Shown here: one piece after another, positions 23,110-35,599 of the stretch
How positions within the stretch are numbered: the stretch's first letter is position 1
How the letters are laid out: every line of letters starts with the position of its first letter
From: Syngnathus acus
Lineage: Eukaryota; Chordata; Actinopteri; Syngnathiformes; Syngnathidae
Direction of reading: 5' to 3'
Assembly (NCBI RefSeq): GCF_901709675.1
Contig: NC_051087.1
Coordinates: forward strand, 12,277,384 to 12,341,383
Length of the DNA stretch: 64,000 nucleotides
Notes under the pieces: model-generated
What the model saw: the letters and a program-made list of their open reading frames with translations, nothing else
Told to the model about the DNA's origin: nothing
The model's database searches: none
Position numbers and translations under genes: made by a program

Positions 23110-24117
23110 GGGCAGAGAAGGAGATATTAAGGCTCATTTGAAGCTAATCTTCTGTGCAGTTGTGCGCCAGTGATGCAAGTTACTTGATCTTGCTGTGACT
23201 GAATCAGTGGAAGGGTTAGGGTTAGGGAGTCAATTTGGGGGACAGCATAATCCCATATGAATTAAAAGCAGTAGTTGTGCAGTCACAGCCTACAAGGTTT
23301 TCTCTGCTGCCCTAAATACACTCAGAAGCACTGACCTGCATTTTCAACTGACATTAAATTGTATACATTTATTTCCCAAAAATATATCTTCATTATATAG
23401 CTTGTGTCTTGGCTGCCCAGCTTCCAGCCAGAGTAATGAGGAGGACACCTTTTACAAGTGAAGTGTGTGTATTTGCTAGTTTGTTTATAATTTAAGGTTA
23501 CATTTTCAATTGCATTTTAACTTTTTTTCATTTTCAGTGTTAAACATTCTACAGTCACACGTTTGCAAAATTTTCAACTAACCTTGCCATGCAACCGCTC
23601 TTTTTGGATGAGCTAAGGTGTCTTCACAGCGCTACCCCATCGAAAAGTTTTCAATTCAAGCAAAACTTAGTGTCTTACCTGCAGACATGGAACGGCGCTG
23701 TGTTGTTTAGGCTGTAGTAGAAATCGCACAATTGGTAAGTTGGTTGACAACTCCAACGGCAGTTGCCTCATGTACATTTTAGTTCCTGGAAATGTCCTCC
23801 GGCCCCAAAGCCCAAGCCACTACAGACTGAGATACTGCTGCCTGATGAAACGTTTATATACCGCAACCTCCTGGCAAGAAAGCCTGTTGTGCAACATTAC
23901 AGAATGTTTACATATTGTAATTACAAGGTATAAAAAGACCTGCACTTTTTTTTTTAACAGGAAACACATGTTCTGAACAGTTAAGGGAAAACTTTCTTGT
24001 TGCCTCTGTTGTTTATGTTCTAAATGAGAAGCACAACATTTTGCTTTTTAGTCTTTTGTTACATCAATACAACGTGTGCTAACAATGTGTCTGTCTTTTT
24101 TATGACATTGAAATATG
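23110..24117. other. Region upstream of MATE gene 1
   Basis: This is the 5' flank of the gene whose coding start is at 23097. It should hold its promoter and 5' UTR exon(s), but I see no clear TATA box or CpG-rich block. A short telomere-like gggttagggttaggg occurs at 23216-23230. No other gene is recognised. Confidence 0.4.
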
Positions 24118-24450
24118 ACCATGTTGACATGGTGGAACACTGGTTACAATGCAGAGGTGGTGAGTTCGGTTCCAGCTCCAGTCTGGAGTTCTGGAGTTTG
24201 CATGTTCTCCTCATGCCTGCGTGGGTTTCCTCCGGGAACTCCGTTTTTTTTCCCACATTCCAAAAACGTGTAGTAGGCCGATTGTGAACTCCAAATTCCT
24301 CGTAGGTGTGCGTGTGAGTGCAAATCTATGTGTGCTCTGCGATTGGCTAGCGACTGATTCAGGTTGTCCCACGTCTACCGCCTGAAGTCAACTGGAATAG
24401 GCTCCAGCACGTCTGCTACCCTTGAGAGGAGAAGCGGTTTGAAAAATGGA
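24118..24450 (+). repeat. Teleost short interspersed repeat, degenerate copy
   Basis: Same module order as the copy at 14630 (gagtttgcatgttctcctca, cattccaaaaacgtg, gcgattggctagcgac, ggaataggctccagcacgtc, agcggtttgaaaaatggatga), without a long ggat tail. Confidence 0.75.
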
Positions 24451-24487
24451 TGAATGAAATATGACAATTACGCCATGTGGATGATGT

Positions 24488-24489
<2 letters not shown>

Positions 24490-24524
<35 letters not shown>

Positions 24525-24538
24525 CCTGTGTGCGCGTG
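24490..24538 (+). repeat. (GT)n microsatellite
   Basis: An uninterrupted tg/gt run of about 30 bases is followed by a degenerate gcgtgcctgtgtgcgcgtgtg stretch. It joins two copies of the teleost short repeat. Confidence 0.85.
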
Positions 24539-24554
24539 TGTACTAGTGAGCACG

Positions 24555-24960
24555 TCTGCCTCACAGTTCAGAGGGTTTGATTCCATCTCCGGCCCTCCCT
24601 GTGTGAGTTTGCATTTTTTCTCGGTACCTCCGGTTTCCTCCCACATCCCAAAAACCTGCTTGGTAGGCCAATTGAGCACTCCAAATTGGCCCTACGTGCG
24701 AGTGTGGATGGTTGTTCATCATCATCATCATCATCATCGGTTTAAAGTCCGCTTTCCAGGCGCCGCTGGGTTGGACTGGGTTCTCGATATGGGCTTCTTC
24801 CACCGGGAACGGTCCATGGCCATCTCGTGGTTGATGCCGAGTGCCTTCATGTCGGCTGCCACGGTCATCTGCCAGGTCTTTTTAGGTCGGCCACTGGGTC
24901 AGGGCCCATGCGTCACTTCCGTACGTCATACTACTAGGTGCGAGTGTGGATGGTTGTTCG
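24555..24960 (+). repeat. Teleost short repeat copy interrupted by an RTE-like LINE
   Basis: The repeat runs from gcacgtctgcctcac to gatggttgttc at 24717. It is then split by the LINE insert at 24718-24937, and gtgcgagtgtggatggttgttc is repeated on the far side. An (AT)n tract follows at 24966-24996. Confidence 0.75.
24718..24937 (-). mobile_element. 5'-truncated RTE-like LINE 3' end with (ATG)n tail and 22-bp target duplication
   Basis: Read on the minus strand, the 220-bp insert encodes the C-terminus of a LINE ORF2 (RPKKTWQMTVAADMKALG, then INHEMAMDRSRWKKPI) up to a stop. A (gat)n tail follows, as in RTE-clade LINEs. It is bounded by a perfect 22-bp direct repeat, gtgcgagtgtggatggttgttc (given here in two parts: gtgcgagtgtgg / atggttgttc), at 24696-24717 and 24938-24959. 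That is a target-primed insertion signature. The target was the teleost short repeat. Confidence 0.8.
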
Positions 24961-24968
24961 TTTTATAG

Positions 24969-25000
<32 letters not shown>

Positions 25001-25136
25001 GTGATGTGACTATGTACATGAAAATCTTTACTGTATTCAGTTCAGCTACTTGAATTGAGTACATGCCGAACTAGTTACAGTTTTGCTCAGCAGGCCGTTA
25101 TGCACTACATAAATGTCAGTAAAACACCTTATTTTT

Positions 25137-25302
25137 TATTTATTATTTATCGTTTGTGCCTTCTTGTTTTTATTTTGTGTCGTCTACTTGTATGTCTATC
25201 GTGTACTATGTCTCGTCACCGTGGGACGGAGGAAACGGAATTTCGGTTTCTTTGTGTGTCTTGACACATGAAGGGATTGACAATAAAGCTGACTTTGACT
25301 TT
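25137..25302 (+). mobile_element. L2 LINE 3' UTR tail, heavily truncated
   Basis: The sequence tactatgtctcgtcaccgtgggac...tttcggtttctttgtgtgtcttgac...attgacaataaagctgactt matches the 3' UTR after the ORF at 11486-11953. Only the last ~165 bp are present. It abuts the left boundary of the duplicated MATE segment (25305). Confidence 0.8.
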
Positions 25303-25304
25303 TT

Positions 25305-27915
25305 TATTGCAAGATTTCACAGCAAACAGGTGATCAGGCTGAATATGTTAAATTGACACATTGGGGGAAAATGTCAGAGAAGTTTACAGCAAGAGCCTTT
25401 TTAAACCAACAACAGCATCTACAGTAATCTGGATTTAATTGAAGAAAATGATTATGAGAATAAAATCTTTCTGATGTAAAATACAATGTTAAAAATTTAA
25501 TTGCACAATAAGTTGTCACGAATTGAATCTGCCACATCTGTAATACATACAATGCCTATTACATATTAGAAATATGTATAAAAAAACATTTTTACAATAG
25601 GAGCCCATTTGCTATCACCATAACTGTCTCATCCATTAAATAAGCAACCCAAGTTTATCCCTGTTTCTCATCTGAAAAAATGTAATCAAGACTTGTCTCC
25701 TTGAGTTGCCGTTTGGAGTTAAACTGCTGTTCCCACTCACAGAGCTTGATTGTCTTTTCTTTCTCAGGTGGAGTGTATTCTTCAGTCAATGCTTTGTTTT
25801 GTTTAAGCTCCACTTTTGTGCACGCTCTGCCTGCACCTAGTTTTCAGTCTTGCAATCATTGGCCCATATCAAGGTGCAGAATGAACACTATTGCTGAATA
25901 AACACCAAACACAATGCAAAGTGATTGCATTTACATACATTATTGACACGTTTATAATCGTGGGTTTGATCGTGATGATTTACTCATAAGAGATGAGTTG
26001 ATATTAGAAGCAACTAATAAACACACTATTGAGTCCTCCAGTGTTCACTTAACGACTGTCCGTTACAAACCAACACGAGGCTCATTTCAGCAGTTTGACA
26101 AGGAAGTGATTGGCGATAATTCCGGCCGCTAAGATGGCAACAAAGATAAGTAAAATCAAGCCACGCCTCAAAAGCAGCTGTTTTACTGTGAGAACATTGC
26201 CGACTATGGTAGTTGCAGTTTCATGTTGATCTGGAATCTGTTGGCCCTCTGAAGCGCTCTCACACCTGGATGTAGGGGAAGTAACTGGGTCCGGGTTGGT
26301 GTAAATCTCTGAAGATTCAAAAACACAACTATAGTTTTAACACTTAACAGACAAAAATATTTGCTTCACTTTGTACTCGACCAGAGACAAAATACTCATA
26401 ATACGATATATTGCATTGCAATGGCTCCATATACGGAAATGACACTCGAGATACTGTCACAGTTTCTGGCCAACATCCGAGTATTTGCAGTTGCAACTTA
26501 ATGGTGAATTGAACTTTGTCACCTCAGAATGTCTGTATTCATCTCCATGTTGAAAATATTTTTAGTACTATTTATTATTTTTATTTAGCATTATTTATTT
26601 TTATTTTTAGTATTGTTTGCCGACCTACTTTCTTCCTTGTGGTATTCATTGGCGCCCAAATAATATTTGATATTTTTCAGCCATCTGGTTTAAGTGGTTA
26701 CATTTTGGTTACATCAGGTAAAAAATACCTGTGTGCTCTAAAGATTAGGTTATATGTACGTATACGTATATATATGTATATACCTATATATACATATAGA
26801 TATATACATATATCTATATAGATATATAGATATATAGAACTGTAAAGTGTTTTTTTTGTTTGTTAAATCATCAAAATAAAGATGGCTATTTGTACGCCTG
26901 AACTTACCGCAATCTTCTGTCTCGACCGTGTCGTCATGGGGGACCTGGACCCCGGCTCTAATTTTAGCCTGATTGAAGGCATTAAAAAACGTTACAATGC
27001 AAATCACTTGATTTCATAAAGTCACGTTTGTGTTTTCAGAGAATTGAGTAACCCACCTTTTCAGCAGCCTTACTCCAATCTAGTTTGTATAGATATACGA
27101 GGAAGAAAGTAGCCTGCATGAAGACAGAGACAGTAAGACCTATCCAAAGCCCTGTTGAAGAAACAACAGCAGCGTTTGTGAAACTCACATGACACATTTT
27201 GATTCCAGAACATGCAGGTCTTACCTAGGATGTTCAATTTTGCCGCAAAGGTTAAGGCCAAGCCAATGGGAAAGCCAATGAAGTAGTGTCCCACCAGGTT
27301 ACAAAGAGCACCAACCTTTTGTTTCCCAACTCCTCGGATGACACCTCCGCACACACCCTGCGGTGATTGTTGCAAGTTCACACAAAGCACATTTAAAACT
27401 TCTCCTAAAATGTCAGATAGGATTTTTTTTTCTTACCGCAACAGCGGCAGAAAGATGCAAGAAGACGAAAACCATCAAGGTTTCAGCAACCCGTTTCAAA
27501 ATGTCTCTGAAGGTCATGAGACAAATATGATGAGATACAATATGAAAATTCGAGCAAAAGAAAAGCAAGAAGCTCTGTGAGGTGCTGACATGTAAAAATA
27601 TTCCAAATAAATGATGGCTAATAATATGTACGTAATGTGATGTAATATGTACGCCTTCTTCACAAGCTATAGTCTGAATTTGTGAACTCATTGTTTTTCA
27701 TTGTAATTTGTTCCCACTTGCACAGCATGGTATTAATTATGCGTGACTTTAAATTTTGATCTACAATCACATCAGATTACATCTTAATTTTATTCACTTA
27801 TAGAGTAATGTTTTTGTTATATACAACGACTGTTGTTTTAACTTACTAGATTATAATTAAATAATTCATTCACATGTTCTGATAGCTTTTTAATGTGAAC
27901 TACTGTATTCTTTAA
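25305..27915 (-). repeat. Segmental duplication, copy A (3' part of MATE gene 2)
   Basis: From ttattgcaagatttcacagc to gctttttaatgtgaacta, this stretch is matched nearly base for base by 48170-58495 once later insertions in that copy are removed. It contains the last five coding exons of MATE gene 2 and about 0.8 kb of 3' flank. Divergence is a few per cent by eye. Confidence 0.85.
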
Positions 27916-30900
27916 AGACAGTTCCTCGGTGTGGCACGTATTACGAGCGCCAAAGTTACTAATATGTAACGGTATAACTCACAGGTCTGAGGTGAAAATG
28001 TAGCCAATGACACTTTTGGCAAGGGTGATGGTAAGACCAACACAAAAGGCCACGATAACTGCAATGGGAAACAGATACAACCAGTAAGAGCAATACATGT
28101 TTACATTTCAGTCACCAGATCAAGGATGACAAAAATGAAAATAACTGTCCCAAAGGTAATGGTGGTGGGAGGGCATAGACCAGGGGTGTCAAACTCGTTT
28201 TTTTCGCGGGCCGCATTGTAGTCGTAGCTTCTTTCGGAGGGCCATTGTGACTGTCGACCCAAATAAATGTATGAGCACCCTCATACTATATACAGTAAAA
28301 GCTACAAAACAAACTGTCAAATAACTCGTTTTCAAATCAGACGAGTAAAAACTGGTCAAATATAAAAAAAAAAAAGATATTAAAAGTGAAGACAATTTGC
28401 AATTCTAGTAATGACACACGAATTTGATGCACAATTTGTTTCTTATCCCGACATTTCTGTTATCCATTTCACTACTTGCCTATTACTACATGCCATGTGG
28501 TTTGTGTCCAATCTCCAATTAAGCAGTGTTTTTATGGCCTTATCCTTGCTGCTTAGCAAATGTCAAATTTACCGATATCATTTCCAGTTTACAAACATAC
28601 ATACAAACGTTTTCTTACATGCACAGATGATGGAAGCTTTGGTTGACAGTCTGGCTTGCTCAATGTTTCCTGCACCAAGCGCATTCCCTACTCGAACACT
28701 AACAGCTGCGGAAATTCCAAGTGGTAACTGCAAAGGTAGAATGTATAGAAACAATTATGCATTATTTAGGATTCCATCAAATAAAACTGTTAAGATCAGG
28801 TTGTGGCCAACACGAGATTTGTGAGATGAATGCAAATCATCATTTATCTTTTTATTTGGTTATCAGAGGTTAACCACTTTCACAAACTTCTGAAAAACGC
28901 TTTAAAATATTATTTGTTTCAATGATTATACAGCATACAGCTGATACGCCAAGCCAAACACTCTAATTGTGGCAAGACCAGAAACTGGTTGTGTAGCTTG
29001 TTTGCATGCATTTTTTCCATGTCATTTACTAGAAAGTAGTTTCTAAATAAGCCAACAGTTAGCCTAGCACCTTCTAGTTTTTGTTCCACTATACCAGGGG
29101 TGGCCAACCAGTCAGAGACTAAGAGCCACATTTTTTACTGTGTCATCGCAAAGAGCCACATCATACACATGAGCACACATGAACAAGTGGCGCTGAACAT
29201 TTGAAGCTTTTAAATGCGCTAATGACGTCCGACATATCAGGAAGAATGGCTTGCCATTGCGTTCAACAAAAAACACTCTGTTAAAAACGTCCTGTGTTCA
29301 TCCCCATATATTCGTTTAGCTGTGCATTATTTCCTTGCCATTTTTAGAGCGAAATTGACACTCCTCAAATGGGTTTGTCCCTCCTCCTTTGCGGGATTTC
29401 ACCTCACGCGCATGCGCGTTTGACCAAAATACCATATTGAACTCAAGCGAAGCAAATACGCACAAAAAATAAACACAAATGTTGATGTGAACGTAAAAGA
29501 GCCGCATGGAACCAGCCAAAGAGCCGTATGCGGCTCGCGAGCCGCGGGTTGGCCACCCCTGCACTACACTTTCTTCCCCATTCTCTTGGGGCAGTCTGGA
29601 TGGCCTATGCTACCATTATTATTTATTATTATTTGTGTCCACCACTGTAAGATACTTTTATTGTGGTATTGCAGGCATTCATTTGTTGTGTGGCTGCCTG
29701 TGCTTATGATGGTAATCAAGTTTAGATGAATTTGTTTCACTTACCATGTAAGCTGCAGCTGTGACCGTATATGTAACGGACTGGGCTCCCAGCTCTATTT
29801 CACTAATTGTACCAGCAATGAATCCTCCTACTTCAAATAGCCACGATTCCAGACAAACCATGAGCATGCTCGGGATGGCCAGCTTAATAAAGGGTCCCCA
29901 CTCTTGTAAACAGTCGACAGACCAGCCTGTGGATCAAACCATTAAAAAATAATAAACATAACTTTCATAAGATTGATGTGTTATAAAAATAAATAAGTAT
30001 AATAATTAATTTATCAATTGAAATTGAGCATGCATACAGTATGTGCTTAAATGGATAAATCCAGAAAGTAATCACTGAATATGTGCAGTAATGTTAGGTT
30101 AAAAACAATATGTAGTGCTTCTTGATAGGCAAATAATGAAAGTGATTGTTTAGTTACAAAATGTAACCAATTTTGTTCAAACATCACACATTTGGATTTT
30201 GCTCACAAAAGTACTGTAACATCAAATGAAATAGTGCAACTGGAGAGGAAAATGAATCATAAAGAAACACTAATCATTCATTCATTATCAGGTTTAAAGT
30301 GAGTGAGAGGGAAACTGACCTCCCCACGTGGCCTTGTGCAACCCCTTCCAATTAATGTAAATAAATAAGACCACAGCCAACACGTACTGTGAGATTGAAT
30401 TGGCGGCAGCGGAACCACTTGAACAAAGACATAAACAGCATGATTTAAACACAGCTAAAAAAATTCTAGAATGTATTAGCTGCATTTAAACTATTCTTTT
30501 TCTAAAAGGTGATATCAAAGTAGAAACTTATTTATTGACTTGAATTATTTTTATAATAATTGACAATCATTAGAGGCAATCACAATTGTCCAACAAAGAA
30601 ATGAGGGAAACCTGTTCAATAGTGCCATCCACAATAAAATGTCAAACAAAAACACCCTTGGGGTTACAGAGAGACTTCAAATTACGCAAGGGGAATGTGC
30701 TTTGCATAATGAGGACTACAATTACAATGAATTATGGAATGAGAAAAAAACCTCTTCCGGAATATTAGCAGGCGAATTTCAGGTCTGGCTCCACTATATC
30801 AACAAAACATATTCTAATATTATTTTCCCAAATGAACTACTAATACTATCCAAAAAAAAAAAAAAAAACTTACGCAACTCCCAAATGCAGAACATGTAGG

Positions 30901-33900
30901 AAAACATAGTTGATGACTGCATTTAAAATGTTCCCAATTGCACCGGTTATGACCTGTGGCCAAATGATTCCCTGCAAACAAACAAAAAAAATGGATAAAA
31001 ACCACACTCGCAAACATGTTATTTACATGTATATGATGAACTTGTGTGCCTCGCTTTACGGAACCTGGTTTTGAAGATATCTCCCTTGCAGCTGGTACAT
31101 AAGTGCCGCCTGAAGGGGGAAATCATAATTTTACATGATAGAAGCACACAAGGTCTAGTGCTATAACTCATGCAAACCAAGATGAATGTGAACTCACCGG
31201 CAGAGCAGGCATGGAGATCTTCACATAAAGTTGTGACAGACTATGCAACACACAAATAGCCATGTGAAATTTGGGGTTGGAAACATACATGAACATATGT
31301 ATTACATTGTACATTACAGCATACAATATATGTATTATATTTATTTTGTTAACTTCCATTACTACTACTACTAACTATTACTTTTACGATAATTCAAATG
31401 GGCATTAAGCAACTGAAAGAAGCCATGAAACGCAGTGAAGCATTGGTTTATAGAGTGTTAGAAAAATGTATATATATATGTTATCATGCGTTCTCTAATC
31501 AATGCTTTACCGCAATATTACTGCAATATATGCTTGCTGTTTGGCCTTGCTGTTTTTATGATGTACCACAGAAGAGAAAAGGTACGGCTGGGCCAGGAGA
31601 GAGGTCAGACAGGACGCAGCTGATAACTCAGCAAAAAGAAGACATCTACCGAGACAGTTCCTTCTTAACAAAGACCACTTTGTTAGACAACATGCCTCAT
31701 TGCTGTCTTGCACCTCAGATGAACCTACAAGTGACCATCAAAGTCTGGGTTTTCCAAACTATCTTGATCGTTAGATTATGTTTGTGCGTATCCAGTAATT
31801 AATAACCTTGCTTGTCTCATCCTACACAAGGTCGTAAAACCTCCCTTGCTAGAGCTCAAGGACTTTCTCTTCTCAACTCAAACTCCTTTTTCTCACGTTC
31901 TTATTATTTTGCTTACGAGGCAAAGCCCACGTGTCCCCCCCTTCCTTTAGGGGCTTTCGTCTCATAATTGTGGGCAGGGCAAATCCAAATAAAAAGAGCG
32001 GGAGTGTACACAGATATTTAGTGTTGTGAGATTGTTGTAAACTATCTGTACTGCACTCCTCGCGAGAAAAGACTTGATATTCTGTCTCACTTGTGGTTTG
32101 TTTGCTGATGCTCTTCTCTTAATAGTTGTTCAGTCAGCGATTTAAACCTGACATAGAGTATCCAAGAGTCTGACTGATTTGATAAAATGGAATGATAAGA
32201 ACAACAACAACAATTATTAATATTATTGTCATTATTATTATGAACAATAGGCTCTTTCCAAAATGATTGTAACCAAGATGCTGCAGATTGAAAAGTGACT
32301 GACCTGGCAACCTCTCGGCTCTGTTTGGCTACGATTAGAATAGGTTCAGTGTTGATGAGAACAGCCCAGCAGGGGAAACAAGCCAGCAGTAGAATCAGAA
32401 TCCCCCTCTGAAGGATCACCCCCACACGCTTCAGGTTTCCGCTCCCATAGGTCTACCCAAAGGCAGAATCAAATAAGCAGTGTTAGGAAACATTAACATC
32501 ACACTAATGATTTGTTTAGATTCATGAAATGTAAACTAACTTGATACAATATATTGTTGTTTAACTGTTTTAGTTGGAACCCATACAGTCTGAGAGCCCA
32601 GTCAGAGTGGTTTGTGTTTCAATATCACTAATATAAATAAGGTAGAAGTGCAAGAAGTTGAGGACACTACCTGAGATATGAGGGTATCACAAGTTAAGGA
32701 TAGCCCGACTCCAATGGATAAACCGGCCACATTAAACACCTGCAATTAAAGAAGCATTGTCAATAATATGTTATTTTACAGTAAAACACAGTAAAATGTT
32801 TACCGTGACCCTTTTCACAACAGTCATTTTGACATTCAGTAGATACATACGTAACAGAGGATAAGAGTTCTCCATGCCATAAAAAATATGCTGAGGATCT
32901 GTATGATTGTGCAAATACAGAAATCAATTTTCCCATTTGACTAGGGATCAGCAACTGGTGGCCGCACAGACCCCTTGATTGATTAAACAAAAATAATAAT
33001 AATAAATATGGGTGGGGGGATTATAAACTATTTTCCTCTATATCTTGTAACCTTTCCTCTATTATGGTGGACCCCTACATAATCAGTTTGGCAACACAGG
33101 CTTACAAATTTGTAGATTATTTTTTCAACATTTCATTTTTTTTTTTTTTTTCTTTCTGTTAATTTGTTTTTGTTTTTTTGTTTTTTGTGTTTATTGTTTT
33201 TTGGGCTTACATAAAAAGTAACTGTTGGGAGCCATCCCCTCACCCGAAGGAGTTGGTTGGAAACTGGAGTGAGACCTCATCTCCTTGTTTGTGTGTGTAT
33301 ATGTGTTTTATGTGCCTGTAATTGATCTCTGCACATCATTGGACAATTGCTTTGCTGTAACAACCCTGCACATTGGCTGCTGGAAGAAGAATGATTGTTG
33401 TGGGCTCTGCTGAATGGCGAGCTTCAAATTATGCTGCTGTCAGTGTCAAGACTGGCCTCTTTGACATGTCCCTCCTTGTCACCGTCACCTTGAGTTTCTA
33501 GTTATTGTCTTGCCCTTGAATAGTGTAGATCAGGGATCTCTGCCAATCCTGATCCCTCAACAGTGTGGAAAGGTCTGCAGAGCATCACGGGGTACAAGAA
33601 ACGAACCCCCCGTCCTGTGGAGAGCCCAAGGCTTGCTAACCAGCTAAACAGGTTCTACTGCAGGTTTGATCGGTCCTCCCACACAACGGGACTTCCTGCA
33701 GCACAATCTACATACTCACCTCTCCCCCCAACTGCTCTGTCCACACCTCTATCATCGTTGTCACCCACTCTCTCTCTTGCAGAGCCCGCACCCTCGACCC
33801 TTGTTGGGGCGAGCGGTACGGAAAATAGATGGCTGGATGGATGAATTTGTGAAAGCTAGATGTGTTTGTTATTTTGGCCCTGGCTTACTCTGAAGGAGCT

Positions 33901-35587
33901 CTTCACATGCTTTTGCACATGTTACTTTTAGATAGTGGAGCAACTTTGAGATGTACCTGAAAGCCAGTGAATGAATGCTTTTCATCGCCTGAATGACAGA
34001 AAACTACCAAAATGTTGGTGGATTTGTGGACATAACCTGTATGTATTAATCACAGATAATTGTGAAAAAATGACTTACTGCAATTGATAATGATACAGCT
34101 GCAAGTTCTACTTTTCCCAAATGACCACAGAACACCATGCTGACGACGCTGATCGTGAAGATCATCATCTGGGAAATGATCTGGAGGAGAAAAACAAATA
34201 CAATAAATATTGTCACTTGTTTCACTGTATTTTTAAAGTAATGGTTGCCCATTTTTCCCCCACACTCTAACGACATTGATTTGTGCTTGGCAAATTGGTC
34301 TTCTGGATTAAATACATCAATTTTAAATAGAAATCTGAAATACCAAGCATGGCAGACTTTATATGAATCTGGGGGTGCAGCTATCGATTAGTTTTGTATT
34401 CTAGTTATCTAGCGATTACTTACATCGATTGATCAGATAAAACATCCTTTTGTCTTTTTTTTTTTTTTTAGAAAATGAAGACATTACTCAAGATGTTGTA
34501 CTCTTGTATGTATTTTTTCTGCACAGCCATCATTGTAACATTGTAAAAGCTCTTTACACGGCCATTAAAAGTGCAAACATAAAATACCCGAGTAAATTAA
34601 AGCTTATACTGAAACATACGCAGAAACATACTCTGCGTGTACATAGTTCCGGGCACACGTTTACGCAGCTGAGTTGGGGCAAACGAATCGTCGAGGCAGA
34701 GTAAATGTAATCGATGCATTTTTCTAATCAAATTATTCAAAATACTTGATGAATCCTTCCAGCCCTATATGAATGTGTGTGGACATGTTGAAGCCTTATA
34801 AGCGAGCGGGTTGAATGATTTTATGAAACTGATTGCAGTTTTTCTGATATTGTTTTTTCCATTCATTCATAGTGGAGAATTTGAGGAGAAGTCAACCCTT
34901 TAATGAACCAGCTGTAAAGGAAACTACGATGTGGTTGGAAGGAGTAGGACTGTGACATTGTATCCACCATTGCAGAGAATGCACTTTAGCCTTCTCCAGC
35001 TCGGTGAAATATGACTTGAGCCCTAAAGGGAGTATTTGTTTCCTGGGGGCCATTGTTCTGTTCCAGTGGCGACAATGTCATCCAAATGTAACATTATTCT
35101 GGTGGAATCATTACTCCATTCAAGTGCAACTGTGGCTCTCTTAGCAAATGTATTAGACTACTTGAATAGCGTTTCACTTTACTCAAGCAGTGGCAGATTT
35201 GATGATCAAATATTTTATGAATCGTTCACTTTCTATGAAAATATGGGTTTAAGGTGTAGTGTATTGCTTTTAGAATGAAATTTATTTATTATTATTTTAT
35301 TATATTTCTTTATTTTTGTATTAGATGAGTTGAATTTGGTTGTTTTTTCCCACAAGTTACTGAATTATCCTGTACTCTTTTGCATCTTCGAAATAAATCT
35401 TAATATATAAATAAACGGTCGGTCATCTTACCACTGGTCCCGCGAGTTTGAGGAGCTGAATGAGTTCAGTGCGGTAATTGAGCGGAATGCATCTGCCAAT
35501 GCGTCTCAGACAGGAGTCCTTGGAAGCCGGTTCGTTGACGGCGTAAAATCCCCTGGTCTTATGGATCCTCTTCAACTTGATGTCCAT
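26082..35587 (-). CDS. slc47a1-like: MATE multidrug/toxin extrusion transporter, gene 2 (SLC47A family), apparently intact
   Basis: Sixteen coding exons, in order: 35432-35587, 34079-34180, 32671-32739, 32304-32452, 31198-31240, 31065-31109, 30874-30971, 30320-30417, 29745-29926, 28619-28727, 27983-28058, 27437-27506, 27225-27357, 27057-27151, 26908-26968, 26082-26308. They sum to 1713 nt, or 570 codons plus stop, the length of human MATE1; all junctions are GT-AG and in phase. The protein is predicted to be a 13-helix plasma-membrane H+/organic-cation antiporter. The start [10 protein letters not shown] precedes [17 protein letters not shown] (TM1). Later marks are [61 protein letters not shown] with the two TM7 glutamates (E280, E285), [32 protein letters not shown] and a last hydrophobic helix before KLLK. 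By my alignment the site of human MATE1 E300 is Thr here. I cannot tell which SLC47A paralogue it is. A solo LTR lies in the intron after exon 4 and several short repeats lie in other introns. Confidence 0.92.
26752..26840. repeat. (TA)/(TATAGA) simple repeat
   Basis: This is a cryptic tatatatgtatatac/tagatata repeat in the last intron of MATE gene 2. The duplicate copy has expanded at the matching place into the long AT/GT block at 49620-50217. Confidence 0.8.
28181..28330 (+). mobile_element. hAT-like MITE fragment (GGGGTGTCAAACTC end)
   Basis: The end caggggtgtcaaactcgttt, followed by gcgggccgcattgtagt, is typical of a common fish hAT MITE. A matching opposite end (actacaatgcggcccgtgac) is at about 37190-37305, in a different location. 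No second end is seen nearby. Confidence 0.55.
29095..29561 (+). mobile_element. hAT-type MITE (CAGGGGTGGCCAACC ends) in an intron of MATE gene 2
   Basis: The 467-bp element has perfect inverted ends (caggggtggccaacc / ggttggccacccctg). It is flanked by 8-bp repeats cactatac / cactacac (one mismatch). Sub-terminal agagccaca / gagccgcatg modules recur. It is non-coding. Confidence 0.85.
31456..32153 (+). mobile_element. Solo LTR in intron 4 of MATE gene 2
   Basis: This is 698 bp, starting TGTTAGAAAAATG and ending AAACCTGACA. It is flanked by a perfect 5-bp duplication TAGAG (31451-31455, 32154-32158). It is almost identical to the copy at 17244-17946 (only scattered single-base differences). 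Here it runs antisense to the gene and lies in an intron, so splicing should remove it. Confidence 0.88.
33130..33555. other. Intron 2 filler with T-rich tract
   Basis: A poly-T/TTTTTG-rich stretch at 33130-33200 is followed by unique sequence. Nothing is recognised. Confidence 0.4.
33555..33815 (+). mobile_element. L2 LINE fragment (endonuclease-RT linker)
   Basis: The frame [20 protein letters not shown], then [14 protein letters not shown], is the linker that follows the endonuclease domain in fish L2 ORF2 proteins; a proline/serine-rich stretch follows. It ends at 33815 in the tail of a teleost short repeat (gaaaatagatggctggatggatga). Confidence 0.7.
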
Positions 35588-35599
35588 GTTGACGGAAAG

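Noticed and set aside
23216-23230. Telomere-like gggttagggttaggg
   Set aside because: Only two to three units; too short to be an interstitial telomere.
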